DNA of 64,000 nucleotides from Enterococcus larvae (GTDB lineage: Bacteria; Bacillota; Bacilli; Lactobacillales; Enterococcaceae), in the NCBI RefSeq assembly GCF_017830045.1, contig NZ_JAEDXU010000015.1:25227-89226 (forward strand), written 5' to 3'. Below are positions 10,654-19,180 of the stretch, in pieces. The notes under the pieces were generated by a model, which ran no database searches, had not been told where the DNA came from, and was given only the letters and a program-made list of their open reading frames with translations. The number at the start of each line of letters is the position of its first letter. Position 1 is the stretch's first letter. A program made the position numbers and the translations under genes.

Positions 10654-10718
10654 ACCTATAGTCCGACATTTACGGCGTCGGGTAGAGACGGTCATCCCTA
10701 TCATGACCATATATAAGC
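10654..10718 (-). promoter_or_regulatory. Guanine-type purine riboswitch aptamer
   Basis: In transcript orientation the element shows P1 (GCTTAT with ATAGGT), P2 (GGTCAT with ATGACC), the conserved J2/3 segment GTCTCTACCC, and P3 with loop GCCGTAAATGTCGG, ending GGACTATAGG. The specificity nucleotide equivalent to position 74 of the Bacillus xpt aptamer is C, which pairs with guanine or hypoxanthine; adenine switches carry U. It controls xpt-pbuX through the terminator at 10599-10635. Confidence 0.93.
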
Positions 10719-10737
10719 TCAAAAATTGATATCCCTT

Positions 10738-10765
10738 ATTATCCTCCAAAATGAAAAAAATGCAA
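10738..10765 (-). promoter_or_regulatory. xpt-pbuX promoter
   Basis: TTGCAT (10760-10765), 16 bp, GATAAT (10738-10743) on the minus strand, with the aptamer starting about 15 bases downstream. No PurBox was seen upstream, so control appears to be by riboswitch alone. Confidence 0.65.
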
Positions 10766-10925
10766 GGAACAGCTTCAAAAACTACCCTTAGAATTTTCTC
10801 ATAAAATAGAAGAAGACAACAGAAAAACGCTTACCTTCCTGCTATAGACAAGATAAATGACTGAATGGCTTTCATATCTGCTGCGACCATATTGCCTCGA
10901 TATCAACTGCTTTATTCTGCTGAAA

Positions 10926-10956
10926 CAAAAAGATCAGAAGCAGCTGCTTCTGATCC
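10926..10956 (-). terminator. Terminator after the TIM-barrel gene
   Basis: Nearly perfect palindrome GATCAGAAGCAG / CTGCTTCTGATC followed by TTTTTG on the minus strand. It insulates the xpt promoter from the gene upstream. Confidence 0.88.
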
Positions 10957-10964
10957 GATTTCCT

Positions 10965-11648
10965 TTATACCGTATCCTGTTTTTCCTGTTCCCGATATTT
11001 CGCCATTTTCTTACTGAACAGCTCCCCATTCGTTGGAGGTGTATAAGTGACTGCATTGGCTCCTGCCTCAATCGTCTCTTCGATAGATGCTTCTGTCGGT
11101 CCTCCTGTAGCAATGATCGGCAAGTCAGGATATTTTTCCCGAAAATGTCTGACCGTGTCCGCCGTATCTTTTCCGGCACTGATATTGATAAGAGTAACGC
11201 CTGCCTCTAGTTTATCATCTAAAGGAGTAAACTTTGACGTAACGGTACTGATTACTGGAATGTCCACTACATCACAGACGCTTTTGATTGTCTCTATCGG
11301 TGTCGGCCCATTTAACACAACACCAATTGAGCCCTGTGACTCTGCAAACAGACTCATATATGCAGAGCGCGTTCCCTGAGTCAATCCCCCGCCGACACCT
11401 GAAAAGACGGGAATATCTGCAGCTTCAATGATACTTTTCGTGATAGCAGGGTGCGGTGTGAATGGATATACTGCAATGACTGCATCTGCGTTTGTATTCC
11501 GAATGATGGCAATATCTGTCGTAAAAATGATCGAACGAATCTTCTTACCAAATATTTTGATTCCACTAGCTTGACTGATGACCTCAGGTACTTGAATGAT
11601 ATCCTGTTTCAGCGGCGTTGTGATTTCCGGTATCCATAGCTTCTCCAT
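10965..11648 (-). CDS. TIM-barrel family protein of unknown function (227 aa)
   Basis: The sequence pattern is that of a beta/alpha barrel: repeated hydrophobic strands (IRSIIFTTDIAIIR, ADAVIAVYPF, DIPVFSGVGGG, GSIGVVLNG, IPVISTVT, GVTLINISAG, LPIIATGGPT) each followed by a helix. The late IIATGGPTEASI stretch resembles the phosphate-gripping glycine loop of aldolase/isomerase barrels. No signal peptide. A ribosome binding site (AAAGGAAGTG) precedes the ATG. I cannot assign a reaction; relatives are often named simply hydrolase or aldolase-like. Confidence 0.7.
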   Translation of the reverse strand: MEKLWIPEITTPLKQDIIQVPEVISQASGIKIFGKKIRSIIFTTDIAIIRNTNADAVIAVYPFTPHPAITKSIIEAADIPVFSGVGGGLTQGTRSAYMSLFAESQGSIGVVLNGPTPIETIKSVCDVVDIPVISTVTSKFTPLDDKLEAGVTLINISAGKDTADTVRHFREKYPDLPIIATGGPTEASIEETIEAGANAVTYTPPTNGELFSKKMAKYREQEKQDTV

Positions 11649-11669
11649 ACAGACACTTCCTTTCTTTTA

Positions 11670-12278
11670 TCAATAATCATATTTATTTAGATTATAAGTT
11701 TCGATCACATGGATCACCTTTGATGCGTAATCCGGATCTGTGGCATAGCCGGCAGTCTGCAAAGCCTCAGCTGCTTCCTTATAGTTATTAGCTAAAAGAA
11801 CATTTTCATATAAACGAGGGTCCCAATCTACACCATTCACGAAAAGCTTCGTGTGGTCATCCATTGACTCTTCCCAAGTATCATATACTCGGAAATCCCC
11901 CTGTATCGTTACCCATACCTCATTTATGTACTCCTGTGTTTCCAGATTTACTTTTCTCTGCTCACCATAAGCTTTGATCCCAAACAAGTTGTTATATTCC
12001 GAAGCCAGGGTGCTTTGTCCCCAATTCGACTCAAGTATTCCCTGACCGATGATGATGCTTGGAAGAACACCATAAGAAGCCTGTAATTCCTGGGCGTGCG
12101 GTCTGATCCGTTCAATAAACTCTTCCTTTGAGACAGTCTTATTATCTTGTGTCTCAATCACATCTTCCGCACTATTGCCGAAGTACATCCGGAAAGAAAG
12201 TACAAAAACTCCCGTTAGTACAAGCAATCCTATTAGAAGAATTGGAAGCCTATTCTTTTTACGCCTTTTTAATGTCAT
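11670..12278 (-). CDS. Membrane-anchored glucosaminidase-domain protein (GH73-like)
   Basis: Predicted peptidoglycan hydrolase of the N-acetylglucosaminidase (GH73/FlgJ-type) family. Residues 11-29 form an N-terminal membrane anchor after a KRRKKNR cluster, so the domain faces the outside. The enzyme domain (about 50-200) has the typical IGQGILESNWGQS motif with likely catalytic Glu83, then YNNLFGIKA and the C-terminal YATDPDYASKV segment. There are no LysM or SH3 cell-wall binding repeats, so it is a short version. It lies 20 bases upstream of the TIM-barrel gene and may share its transcript. Confidence 0.85.
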   Translation of the reverse strand: MTLKRRKKNRLPILLIGLLVLTGVFVLSFRMYFGNSAEDVIETQDNKTVSKEEFIERIRPHAQELQASYGVLPSIIIGQGILESNWGQSTLASEYNNLFGIKAYGEQRKVNLETQEYINEVWVTIQGDFRVYDTWEESMDDHTKLFVNGVDWDPRLYENVLLANNYKEAAEALQTAGYATDPDYASKVIHVIETYNLNKYDY

Positions 12279-12406
12279 AAAATCCCTACTTTATCTTTAC
12301 TATACATCTCTTATATCGATGAACATTCTAGCAAACTATACAATAAAACTGTTGATAATACAAGGCAGTTATCATAACGTTTGTTATTTTTAAATAATTT
12401 ATACAA

Positions 12407-12922
12407 TTATTCCCCAACATAGGTTTCCATCAGATTTTCATCGACCCAATCTAATAGCTCGACTTTTGATCCATCCAGCTGCGGCTGTAGTCTTGACGGC
12501 AGACGGAAGGTTAGAATATCATCAAAACCCCATTCTCCATAGGAAACCGAAACCTTTAGATTAATAAAGCTTTCGTCTTCATTCGCTCCGCCTGAAGGCA
12601 ACAGCTCGGCTCTCCCTACATCGTTTTTCAGCCATTTCCCGGCAATGATCGTTTTCAGACGCTTATACTCTGAAACAGCAATATTTCTTTTTTCAGGGAA
12701 CAATACAGTCTGACGCATGACTTTTTGTGTCAGCATCCATTCGTAATCAGTAAACAGCGTTTTTATCTTCTGCATATCTTCATTACTTAAATTACCGGTC
12801 CCTTTTTTCCAATTTGACCATTGTTGTTCATCAATATTCAAATGATCCAAGTAAAAGGCTTCTTCTGACGTATATTGTTCAATGATCGCACTTATAATGA
12901 TATCTATATATACTTGGTGCAT
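12407..12922 (-). CDS. Hypothetical protein, 171 aa
   Basis: I do not recognise the family. The N-terminal third (YIDIIISAIIEQYTSEEAFYLDHLN...WSNWKKGTGNLSNEDMQKIKTLF) resembles a divergent helix-turn-helix or lambda-repressor-like fold; the C-terminal half is rich in beta strands and acidic residues. No membrane segment or signal. GAGGGGATT precedes the ATG. The gene stands alone, divergent from the oxidoreductase at 13083. Confidence 0.65.
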   Translation of the reverse strand: MHQVYIDIIISAIIEQYTSEEAFYLDHLNIDEQQWSNWKKGTGNLSNEDMQKIKTLFTDYEWMLTQKVMRQTVLFPEKRNIAVSEYKRLKTIIAGKWLKNDVGRAELLPSGGANEDESFINLKVSVSYGEWGFDDILTFRLPSRLQPQLDGSKVELLDWVDENLMETYVGE

Positions 12923-13020
12923 ACCAATCCCCTCCTCTTATTCATTTTACTTAAAAAAAGGAGAAAAATCATCTATTTGTCTCTAAAAAAAGGGAAACTT
13001 TCTTTTTTTCGCCATTTTCT

Positions 13021-13049
13021 TTCACTGTTTTCCTCTTCTTTTGTATAAT
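13021..13049 (+). promoter_or_regulatory. Promoter of the oxidoreductase gene at 13083
   Basis: TTCACT (13021-13026), 17 bp, perfect TATAAT (13044-13049). The -10 box lies inside the longest open frame of the downstream gene, which argues that translation starts at the later TTG 13083. Confidence 0.65.
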
Positions 13050-13082
13050 GAAGAAAATAGCTTACCACAGGAGGACGAATTT

Positions 13083-14036
13083 TTGAAGAAATATAACTGG
13101 GGAATTATTGGTCTTGGAGAAATTGCTCATCAATTTGCATCAGGATTTGAACAAGAACAAAGTCAGCTTACCGCTGTTGCTTCACGTACAAAGGATAAAG
13201 CGCAGGCCTTTGCTGAAGCATATAACATCCCAACGTTTTATGGCTCCTACGAGGCGCTTCTTGCAGACGAGACCATTGATATCATTTATATCGCAGTTCC
13301 TAACAAACAGCACCACAGTCACATTATGCAAGCCCTGAATGCTGGTAAACATGTGCTGTGTGAAAAAGCCATTACGATGAATAGTGCTGAACTGATTGAA
13401 GCAATGGCACTTGCTGAAGAAAAACAGTTGATTTTGGCAGAAGCAATGACGATTTTCAATATGCCTCTGTATAATGAGCTGAGACATATTATTGATACTG
13501 GTAAATTTGGAAAACTAAAAATGATTCAAGCACCTTTTGGCAGCTACAAAGAACCTGATCTGAAAAATCGCTTTTTCAATCCCGACCTGGCAGGCGGAGC
13601 CCTATTAGATATCGGTACCTATGCCGTCTCCTTCGCTCGCTGGTTCCTGACTGAACAGCCTTCTGTCAAAGCTTCTGTAATGGAACCTTTTTCTACCGGG
13701 GTAGATGAACAGTCCGTAACGATTTTGCAAAATGAAAAAAACGAGATGGCTGCCGTAACACTAAGCTTTCAATCAAAAGCGCCAAAAGTAGGGATTGTGT
13801 CATTTGAAAATGCCTATATCACTATTACCGATTACCCACGAGCGGATCAGGCACATATCTATTTCAATGACGGCACAACTGAAACTGTTATTTCAGGCTC
13901 CACTGATCAGGCCCTTAATTATGAAATCCAAACGATGATCGATGTGATTGACGGTCGCACAACCAACCGTTCCCTCTTTATGACAAGAGACGTGATCGAT
14001 CTGCTTGATCAGATGCAGCAGGAATGGAAAAAGTAA
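13083..14036 (+). CDS. Gfo/Idh/MocA-family oxidoreductase
   Basis: NAD(P)-dependent oxidoreductase, probably acting on a sugar or inositol-like polyol. The start is the TTG at 13083, seven bases after AGGAGGA, giving (M)KKYNWGIIGLGEIA with 317 residues; the longer frame begins inside the promoter. The Rossmann motif GIIGLGEIAHQF is at residues 7-18 and the conserved HVLCEKAIT segment, with the family EKP-like lysine, follows near residue 93. A C-terminal alpha/beta domain includes GGALLDIGTYAVSF. It has its own promoter and terminator. Substrate cannot be told. Confidence 0.88.
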   Translation: MKKYNWGIIGLGEIAHQFASGFEQEQSQLTAVASRTKDKAQAFAEAYNIPTFYGSYEALLADETIDIIYIAVPNKQHHSHIMQALNAGKHVLCEKAITMNSAELIEAMALAEEKQLILAEAMTIFNMPLYNELRHIIDTGKFGKLKMIQAPFGSYKEPDLKNRFFNPDLAGGALLDIGTYAVSFARWFLTEQPSVKASVMEPFSTGVDEQSVTILQNEKNEMAAVTLSFQSKAPKVGIVSFENAYITITDYPRADQAHIYFNDGTTETVISGSTDQALNYEIQTMIDVIDGRTTNRSLFMTRDVIDLLDQMQQEWKK

Positions 14037-14059
14037 CAGATATTGCTAATTAGATAATA

Positions 14060-14115
14060 GAAAATAGCTAAAGCAACGGAAAGATTCATTTCCCAGCTGC
14101 TTTAGCTATTTTATT
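14060..14115. terminator. Bidirectional terminator between convergent genes
   Basis: AAAATAGCTAAAGCA pairs with TGCTTTAGCTATTTT, giving A/T tracts on both sides; it serves the oxidoreductase and the small minus-strand gene. Confidence 0.85.
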
Positions 14116-14124
14116 GATTTCTTT

Positions 14125-14358
14125 TCATTCTGCTATTCGTCGTTTGATCAACGAGCGTTCTCTTTTTCGGCTTGACTGACTTGCTTGGCTGCCTAATTGC
14201 TCCAAAAGATTTTCATGGGCTTTCATCTTTAATTTTTGCCCCTGCTCTGCATCCATCTCCATTATTTCTGCAACAGATTCCTTGTCCATAAAACTCCCCA
14301 AAAGATCTGCCATTTGCTTGGCCTGCCGCAGCATGAAATCTTCTTCGTACTTTGCCAT
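14125..14358 (-). CDS. Small helical protein resembling the DUF6483 N-terminal region (77 aa)
   Basis: Starts MAKYEEDFMLRQAKQMADLLG; the upstream ATG of the longer frame lacks a good ribosome binding site. The EDFMLRQAKQMADLL pattern is reminiscent of the N-terminus of DUF6483 proteins, which are usually longer. The C-terminus is strongly basic (SSRKRERSLIKRR). Charged, helical, cytosolic; function unknown. Confidence 0.6.
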   Translation of the reverse strand: MAKYEEDFMLRQAKQMADLLGSFMDKESVAEIMEMDAEQGQKLKMKAHENLLEQLGSQASQSSRKRERSLIKRRIAE

Positions 14359-14512
14359 AACTACCCTTCCTTTTCCATTCTTACAAGTTAACACCCCACA
14401 CGCTTAAACCTTACCTCTCACCCAACTGAAAGTCAATCACTTTTTTCTTTTTGACACGAACTGCCTATCGGTATCGATTCAGATACGCTAAAAGCTTCAA
14501 CAACAAGTATTT

Positions 14513-15109
14513 TCAAGAACGTCTTTGTTGAATGAGTGCTGTTCTCGCTTGCGCCAACCATGGATGGATAACCAATATATCATTGGATAAAAGATAATCG
14601 ATGTACACTAGAGAAGCTTCTTCCAGAGAATGATTCAAAGCAGATTCCAGCTTTGTCAGATATGGAGGCTCCCCACCTTGATCCCATTTGATTTTATCCG
14701 CAAGAAACACTAACTGATCCATTTTGCTTGGATTTCTTTTTAGCGTTGTATGACATTCGATTGCTGATAAAACCGAGGAGTCCTCAATTCGAAATAGTTC
14801 CTTTGCCATATAACGGGACAGCTTCTGATGACTAAGCATCGGAACTTGACGTTCTTCCTCGCAGATATCAATCCCCAACTGTTGAGCTAGTAGAATTTTC
14901 TCTTCATTTGGAACAACCACACTGATATCATGCAGCAGTCCCGCTTGTTTTGCAGCTTCTCTATCTCCGCCAAACCGCTCAACCAATGCAGCTGCACAAT
15001 CAGCAACCTCAATCGAATGGACAGCTACATGTTCGAATTCAGACCCTAAATAGTTTCGGATATCACTCGTCAAATCTTGTGTCAATATTGGTTTCTTAAG
15101 TGTACTCAT
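14513..15109 (-). CDS. HD-domain phosphohydrolase, YqeK-like
   Basis: Metal-dependent HD-superfamily protein of the YqeK type, some members of which hydrolyse diadenosine tetraphosphate. The start MSTLKKPILTQDL (198 residues) follows GGAGAG; a second ATG five codons upstream is less well placed. Visible metal ligands are His31 (HSIEVADCAAAL), His60-Asp61 (LLHDIS), ECHTTLKRN and LADKIKWD. In many Firmicutes yqeK lies with nadD and rsfS; here it is alone, so it may be a second paralogue with a different substrate. Confidence 0.8.
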   Translation of the reverse strand: MSTLKKPILTQDLTSDIRNYLGSEFEHVAVHSIEVADCAAALVERFGGDREAAKQAGLLHDISVVVPNEEKILLAQQLGIDICEEERQVPMLSHQKLSRYMAKELFRIEDSSVLSAIECHTTLKRNPSKMDQLVFLADKIKWDQGGEPPYLTKLESALNHSLEEASLVYIDYLLSNDILVIHPWLAQARTALIQQRRS

Positions 15110-15155
15110 GCCTTTTCTCTCCAATCAAGTAATCGATTATGCTGCTGAGGCCTTT

Positions 15156-16130
15156 CTAGTCATTTGCCTTCTTTTCAAGTAGATGATCTTCAGCAAACTC
15201 TTTTTTTGTTTCAATAAACGAGTAGAATAATTGAAGAAACTGAAACAGCTTGGCTCTATTCTCAAACTCTTCTCTCGTCTTAGGTAGGGCACTCTGACGA
15301 TACTCTTCATAAACTATTCCAATCTGATCCAATATGTCCCTTCCATCGTTAGCCTCTGAAAAGGTCCGTGACGTATATTCCAACAACCTCTTAATACTCT
15401 TGACCTGATCAGCTTCAACAACCACTTGCTCCAATAGTCTCAGCATATCCTTTAGAATCGAGCTTTGCATTTTACGCATAATAAAATAATCCAAATAGTA
15501 ATTATCCTTGGAAAGCAGTTGATTTTCAGCGTGGTTCTTCGCCCAGTCCTGTCCTTCATTGATGAGAGCCTTCAATTCATTACAGCGCTCAAATAGCATC
15601 CGTTCCTTCTGAGTTTCATTCAGGTACATCGCCATATCATGTAGAATCTTTCTAAAAACTGCTTCAATGGCCTCTTGATCTTCCTTCAGTCGTTTTTCCA
15701 CATCTGGCATATACATATTCAACAGCAATGCCATACCAACACCGATGATCATCAACAAAAACTCATTACCAATCAACGACCATGACAAGCTCTTTTCAAT
15801 TAGATAATGGGTAACCAATACTGAGCTGACAACGATTCCATCTGACAGATTCAAAGAAACCGCTGCAGGGATAAATAGAAGTAAATAGACCCCAAATCCC
15901 CAAGGTGTGAACCCTAAGATCTTAAAACAAACAAAAGCTATTCCTGTAGCCAAGGCCAATGACAGTAGTCGGTTTATTCCGGTAAACAAAGATGTTTTTT
16001 TCGTCGGTGTTACACTCAGCACGGAAATGATTCCCGCAGAAGCCGGATTCAGCAAGCCAAGCGCTGATGCTATCATCATGGAAGCCGCAGCACTAACAGC
16101 TGTTTTGATGGTTCTTAATCCTATTTTCAT
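15156..16130 (-). CDS. Aromatic acid exporter family (FUSC-like) membrane protein with C-terminal domain
   Basis: N-terminal membrane domain (about residues 1-145, some five or six hydrophobic helices) starting MKIGLRTIKTAVSAAASMM, the pattern of the aromatic acid exporter ArAE_1 family, followed by a soluble helical domain of about 180 residues as in ArAE_1_C. It is presumed to export aromatic or other organic acids; substrate unknown. The start is supported by AAGGAGG. It is divergent from a second, shorter family member at 16239, an arrangement suggesting shared control or a two-component channel. Confidence 0.82.
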   Translation of the reverse strand: MKIGLRTIKTAVSAAASMMIASALGLLNPASAGIISVLSVTPTKKTSLFTGINRLLSLALATGIAFVCFKILGFTPWGFGVYLLLFIPAAVSLNLSDGIVVSSVLVTHYLIEKSLSWSLIGNEFLLMIIGVGMALLLNMYMPDVEKRLKEDQEAIEAVFRKILHDMAMYLNETQKERMLFERCNELKALINEGQDWAKNHAENQLLSKDNYYLDYFIMRKMQSSILKDMLRLLEQVVVEADQVKSIKRLLEYTSRTFSEANDGRDILDQIGIVYEEYRQSALPKTREEFENRAKLFQFLQLFYSFIETKKEFAEDHLLEKKAND

Positions 16131-16238
16131 TTGCAGCCTCCTTACAAAAATATTATTCTTTCTTACTTAGCACTAGTAATTTTACCTCTATTTCGGTTAT
16201 CATGGAATAGTAAATATTTTTTAGGAGAGAAATATTCT

Positions 16239-16835
16239 ATGACAATCGGTCCATTCCGTTTAGGTATGCGAACAATAAAAAGTGCTTTAGCTGTAATGAT
16301 TTGTATTTTGCTATTCAAGGTATTCGATCGTGGTGCACCAATGATTGCGGCACTGGCAGCTGTTTTTTCTCTGCGTCAGGATTTAACAACAAGCCTGTCC
16401 TTTGGAAAATCAAGAATTATCGGTAACTCTATAGGCGGTGGACTCGCCCTTCTTTATTTTGTTGTCCAGCAGTACTTCTCAAATGATTTTCTTGTTGAAC
16501 TGCTTTTCCTGCCGCTCCTAGTGATCCTTGTCATTGTACTGTCTGATGGTATCGGCAATAATCCCGGAATCATTTCGGCAATTGCAACTCTGTTGATGAT
16601 CGCTCTAAGTGTGCCTCAGGGAGAATCTGTCTATTATGCCTTTGAACGGGTACTTGACACCTTCATAGGTACGTTTGTTGGAATCTCTATCAATTTTCTG
16701 ATTCGGGCAAAGCCTGTTGAAAAGAAGCGCCAAATTGATGAAGATCTGGCAGAGCTGGAAAAGAAAGAAAAAGAGCTGGAAGAAATGCGTATAAGTGTGA
16801 AAAAAAGAATTGAAGAAGAGGAACACCCTCAATAA
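16239..16835 (+). CDS. Aromatic acid exporter family (FUSC-like) membrane protein, short form
   Basis: 198 residues starting MTIGPFRLGMRTIKSALAVM after TAGGAGAG. The RLGMRTIKSALAV motif mirrors the N-terminus of the divergent neighbour (GLRTIKTAVSA), placing both in the aromatic acid exporter superfamily. About five membrane helices are followed by a highly charged coiled-coil tail (KKRQIDEDLAELEKKEKELE), so it lacks the large soluble domain. Upstream in-frame codons have no ribosome binding site. Function inferred only from family. Confidence 0.8.
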   Translation: MTIGPFRLGMRTIKSALAVMICILLFKVFDRGAPMIAALAAVFSLRQDLTTSLSFGKSRIIGNSIGGGLALLYFVVQQYFSNDFLVELLFLPLLVILVIVLSDGIGNNPGIISAIATLLMIALSVPQGESVYYAFERVLDTFIGTFVGISINFLIRAKPVEKKRQIDEDLAELEKKEKELEEMRISVKKRIEEEEHPQ

Positions 16836-16900
16836 AAGCAATGACTTCAAAAAAACTGCAGCAATAGCGTATAAAAAGTTAACTATCATATTTATTACCT

Positions 16901-16938
16901 AAAAAAGACTGTCTGAAATTTTCGGGCAGTTTTTTTTC
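16901..16938 (+). terminator. Terminator after the short exporter-family gene
   Basis: AAAAAAGACTGTCTGAA pairs imperfectly with TTCGGGCAGTTTTTTTT. Confidence 0.75.
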
Positions 16939-17157
16939 CTAGAACTGCAAAAGCAAGACGGTCCTTTATGTTGAGCTATATACTATTTCGATATCAACAG
17001 TCTGAAAGATGCAACGCTCTTCATTCCAATTGCTTTTTGAAAACTTACTTGACTCCATTTCTCACTCTTTATAGATCGTCACAAATAATCTCAGTAAAAA
17101 AGAGATGGATTTCTCCATCTCTAAAAAATCAGTTATTATTGATTTCAACCTACCAGT

Positions 17158-18639
17158 TTATTTATCCTGTGTATCTGTTGGTTTGCTGTTTTCATAGTAG
17201 TTCACACTGCTGCTGGTGCCTTTTTTCGTAAAGTTTTCAATCAGTTCCTTTACATCGATCCCAGTAGATTCTTTCAGTGTTTCCTGTGTTCCCGCCAGTA
17301 GATTCGTTGCATAATTCGTAATGCGGTTCGCACCTGAATTTTCGCCGCCTGATCCAGTGTCAACAACAGAAATCTTATCAATGTTACCCAATGGCTGAGC
17401 AGCCTCTTTCATCAATTGCGGCAACATTTCCATTACCATGCTCAATACAGCAGCTTCGCCGTATTCCTTGAAGGCATCGGCAATTTTCTGTTTTGCTTCG
17501 GCTTCTGCTGTTCCTCGAGCAAGGATCGCCTCCGCCTGAGCTTGACCGGCAAGACGTGTTTGATTCGCTTCGGCTTCTGCCAGCGCTTCTACTCTAAAAC
17601 GCTCTGCTTCCGCTTCAGCTACTTCTCTCGCCTTTTGAGCAAGAGCTTCCTGTTCCTTCGCATAACGATCTGCATCAGCTTTTTTCTTCACTTCTGAATC
17701 GTATTGTTTCTCACGACGAGTGATTTCTTTTTCTTCCAACTCGATCTGCTTCTGACGTTCAATGACTTTAACTTCCATCTCCTGTGCAATAACCTCTTGT
17801 TGGGCACGTGCACTTTCCAAGTTATAAGCCTGATCGGCTTTCGCTTTGGCAATATCTTGTTCCTGCTTATACGTAGCAAGCTTCAATTCTTTTTCCTTTG
17901 AAGCTTCAGCGATTTCAGTCTGTCTCTGCAGCTCTGCTTGTTGTGATTCCTTTTCAGCCTCTGCTTTTTTAATTCTCGTTTCCTTCAACGCTTCAGCTTC
18001 CGCAATATTTGCATCACGTTTTACCTGTGCAATCCTTGGTTTACCTAACGAATCCAAATACCCATTCTTATCACGTACTTCTTTAATTGTGAATGATACG
18101 ATGATCAGACCCATTTTCGCCAAATCTACACTGGCTACTTCTTGTACGCTTTGGCTGAACTTATCTCTATTCTGATAAATTTCTTCTACGGTCATTGAAC
18201 CCAAGATCGAACGCAAGTGTCCTTCAAGAACCTCGCGGGCTTCATTTTCAAGCTCTTCTCTTGTCTTACCTAAGAATTGTTCCGCTGCAGTTGCGATCTC
18301 TTCTACAGAAGAGCCGATTTTGATGATCGATGTCCCGTCACACATAACCGGAACCCCTTGTTCTGTATATACTTCGGGAGTCGATACATCCAACTTGCTG
18401 GAAAGCAAGCTGATTCGATTAGAACGTTGGAAGACCGGTAGTACAAATGCACCGCCTCCTCGAACGATTTTGATCTTATTGCCGCGCTCATCTGCATGAA
18501 CATTTTTCGTTCCAAGATAGCTACCACTAATAATCAGCGCCTCATCCGGCTTCGCTGTTTGATACTTTGAAACAAAAATAATCAATAGCATTAGTAAAAT
18601 AAAAACAACCAATATAATCGGTGCAAAAATCCCTATCAT
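17158..18639 (-). CDS. floT: Flotillin-like protein FloT (SPFH domain)
   Basis: Scaffold protein of functional membrane microdomains. The start MIGIFAPIILVVFIL (493 residues) has AAGGAGAC in front; 11 upstream in-frame codons have none. Residues 5-27 form the membrane hairpin/helix, about 30-200 the SPFH domain, and about 205-370 a long coiled coil rich in EA/AE repeats (AEAEALKETRIKKAEAEKE). The C-terminal part (LSMVMEMLPQLMKEAAQPLGNIDKI) matches flotillins. It pairs with the NfeD protein encoded upstream at 19181, as in yuaF-floT of Bacillus, but here 540 bases with tandem repeats separate the two. Confidence 0.92.
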   Translation of the reverse strand: MIGIFAPIILVVFILLMLLIIFVSKYQTAKPDEALIISGSYLGTKNVHADERGNKIKIVRGGGAFVLPVFQRSNRISLLSSKLDVSTPEVYTEQGVPVMCDGTSIIKIGSSVEEIATAAEQFLGKTREELENEAREVLEGHLRSILGSMTVEEIYQNRDKFSQSVQEVASVDLAKMGLIIVSFTIKEVRDKNGYLDSLGKPRIAQVKRDANIAEAEALKETRIKKAEAEKESQQAELQRQTEIAEASKEKELKLATYKQEQDIAKAKADQAYNLESARAQQEVIAQEMEVKVIERQKQIELEEKEITRREKQYDSEVKKKADADRYAKEQEALAQKAREVAEAEAERFRVEALAEAEANQTRLAGQAQAEAILARGTAEAEAKQKIADAFKEYGEAAVLSMVMEMLPQLMKEAAQPLGNIDKISVVDTGSGGENSGANRITNYATNLLAGTQETLKESTGIDVKELIENFTKKGTSSSVNYYENSKPTDTQDK

Positions 18640-18646
18640 GTGTAAG

Positions 18647-19083
18647 TCTCCTTTGTTTTTTTGTAGAATCAACTCAAGTTATTTCATTGATTCTTCATTT
18701 TAATGGTCCGATAGCCTCTACTTCTAGGTTCTTGTTTATGCAAGAGTAGAGGTCCTCCTTTGCTTTTTTGAAGAAACTGATCAAGTTATTTCTCAGTTTC
18801 TCTATTTTGGAGGTCCGATAGCCAGTTCCCTAGCATACTTGGTAAAAGGGAAATGGTCCTCCTTTGCTTTTTTGAAGAAACTGATCAAGTCATTTCTCAG
18901 TTTCTCTATTTTGGAGGTCCGATAGCCAGTTCCCTAGCATACTTGGTAAAAGGGAAATGGTCCTCCTTTGCTTTTTTGAAGAAACTGATTAAGTTATTTC
19001 TCAGTTTCTCTATTTCGGAGGTCCGATGCCCAGTTCCCTAGCATACTTGGTAAAAGGGAAATGGTTCTCCTTTGCTTTTTTCT
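18647..19083 (-). repeat. 104-bp tandem repeats forming structured RNA between NfeD and floT
   Basis: Three near-identical 104-bp units (18751-18854, 18855-18958, 18959-19062; one to a few differences each) are preceded on the floT side by a diverged unit of the same length (18647-18750) and followed by about 21 bases of a fifth. On the plus strand each full unit has an inner hairpin GAAACTGA / TCAGTTTC and a second hairpin CCAGTTCCCT / AGGGAAATGG. The diverged unit keeps both hairpins with different stems (GAATCAA / TTGATTC; CCTCTAC / GTAGAGG) but retains the loop TCAAGTTATTTC and the linker GGTCCGATAGCC. In transcript (minus) orientation each unit ends AAAGGAGG, a Shine-Dalgarno-like sequence that can pair with an upstream CCTCC. 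Confidence 0.9.
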
Positions 19084-19180
19084 TCTTGTTGTTCGTTTTT
19101 TTGTAGATAAAGTTGCAGGAATCGTATCTTTTCTGCGATGAACCTTTATGGAATTTTTTATTCCAATCTTTATGAGCTTC

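Noticed and set aside
10965..11648. Phage or plasmid origin for the TIM-barrel gene
   Set aside because: Composition and terminator layout are like the neighbours; nothing indicates transfer.
18853..19041. Open frame of 62 codons across the 104-bp repeats
   Set aside because: It arises because 104 is not a multiple of three, so the repeat is read in different frames; it has no ribosome binding site and lies antisense to both neighbouring genes.
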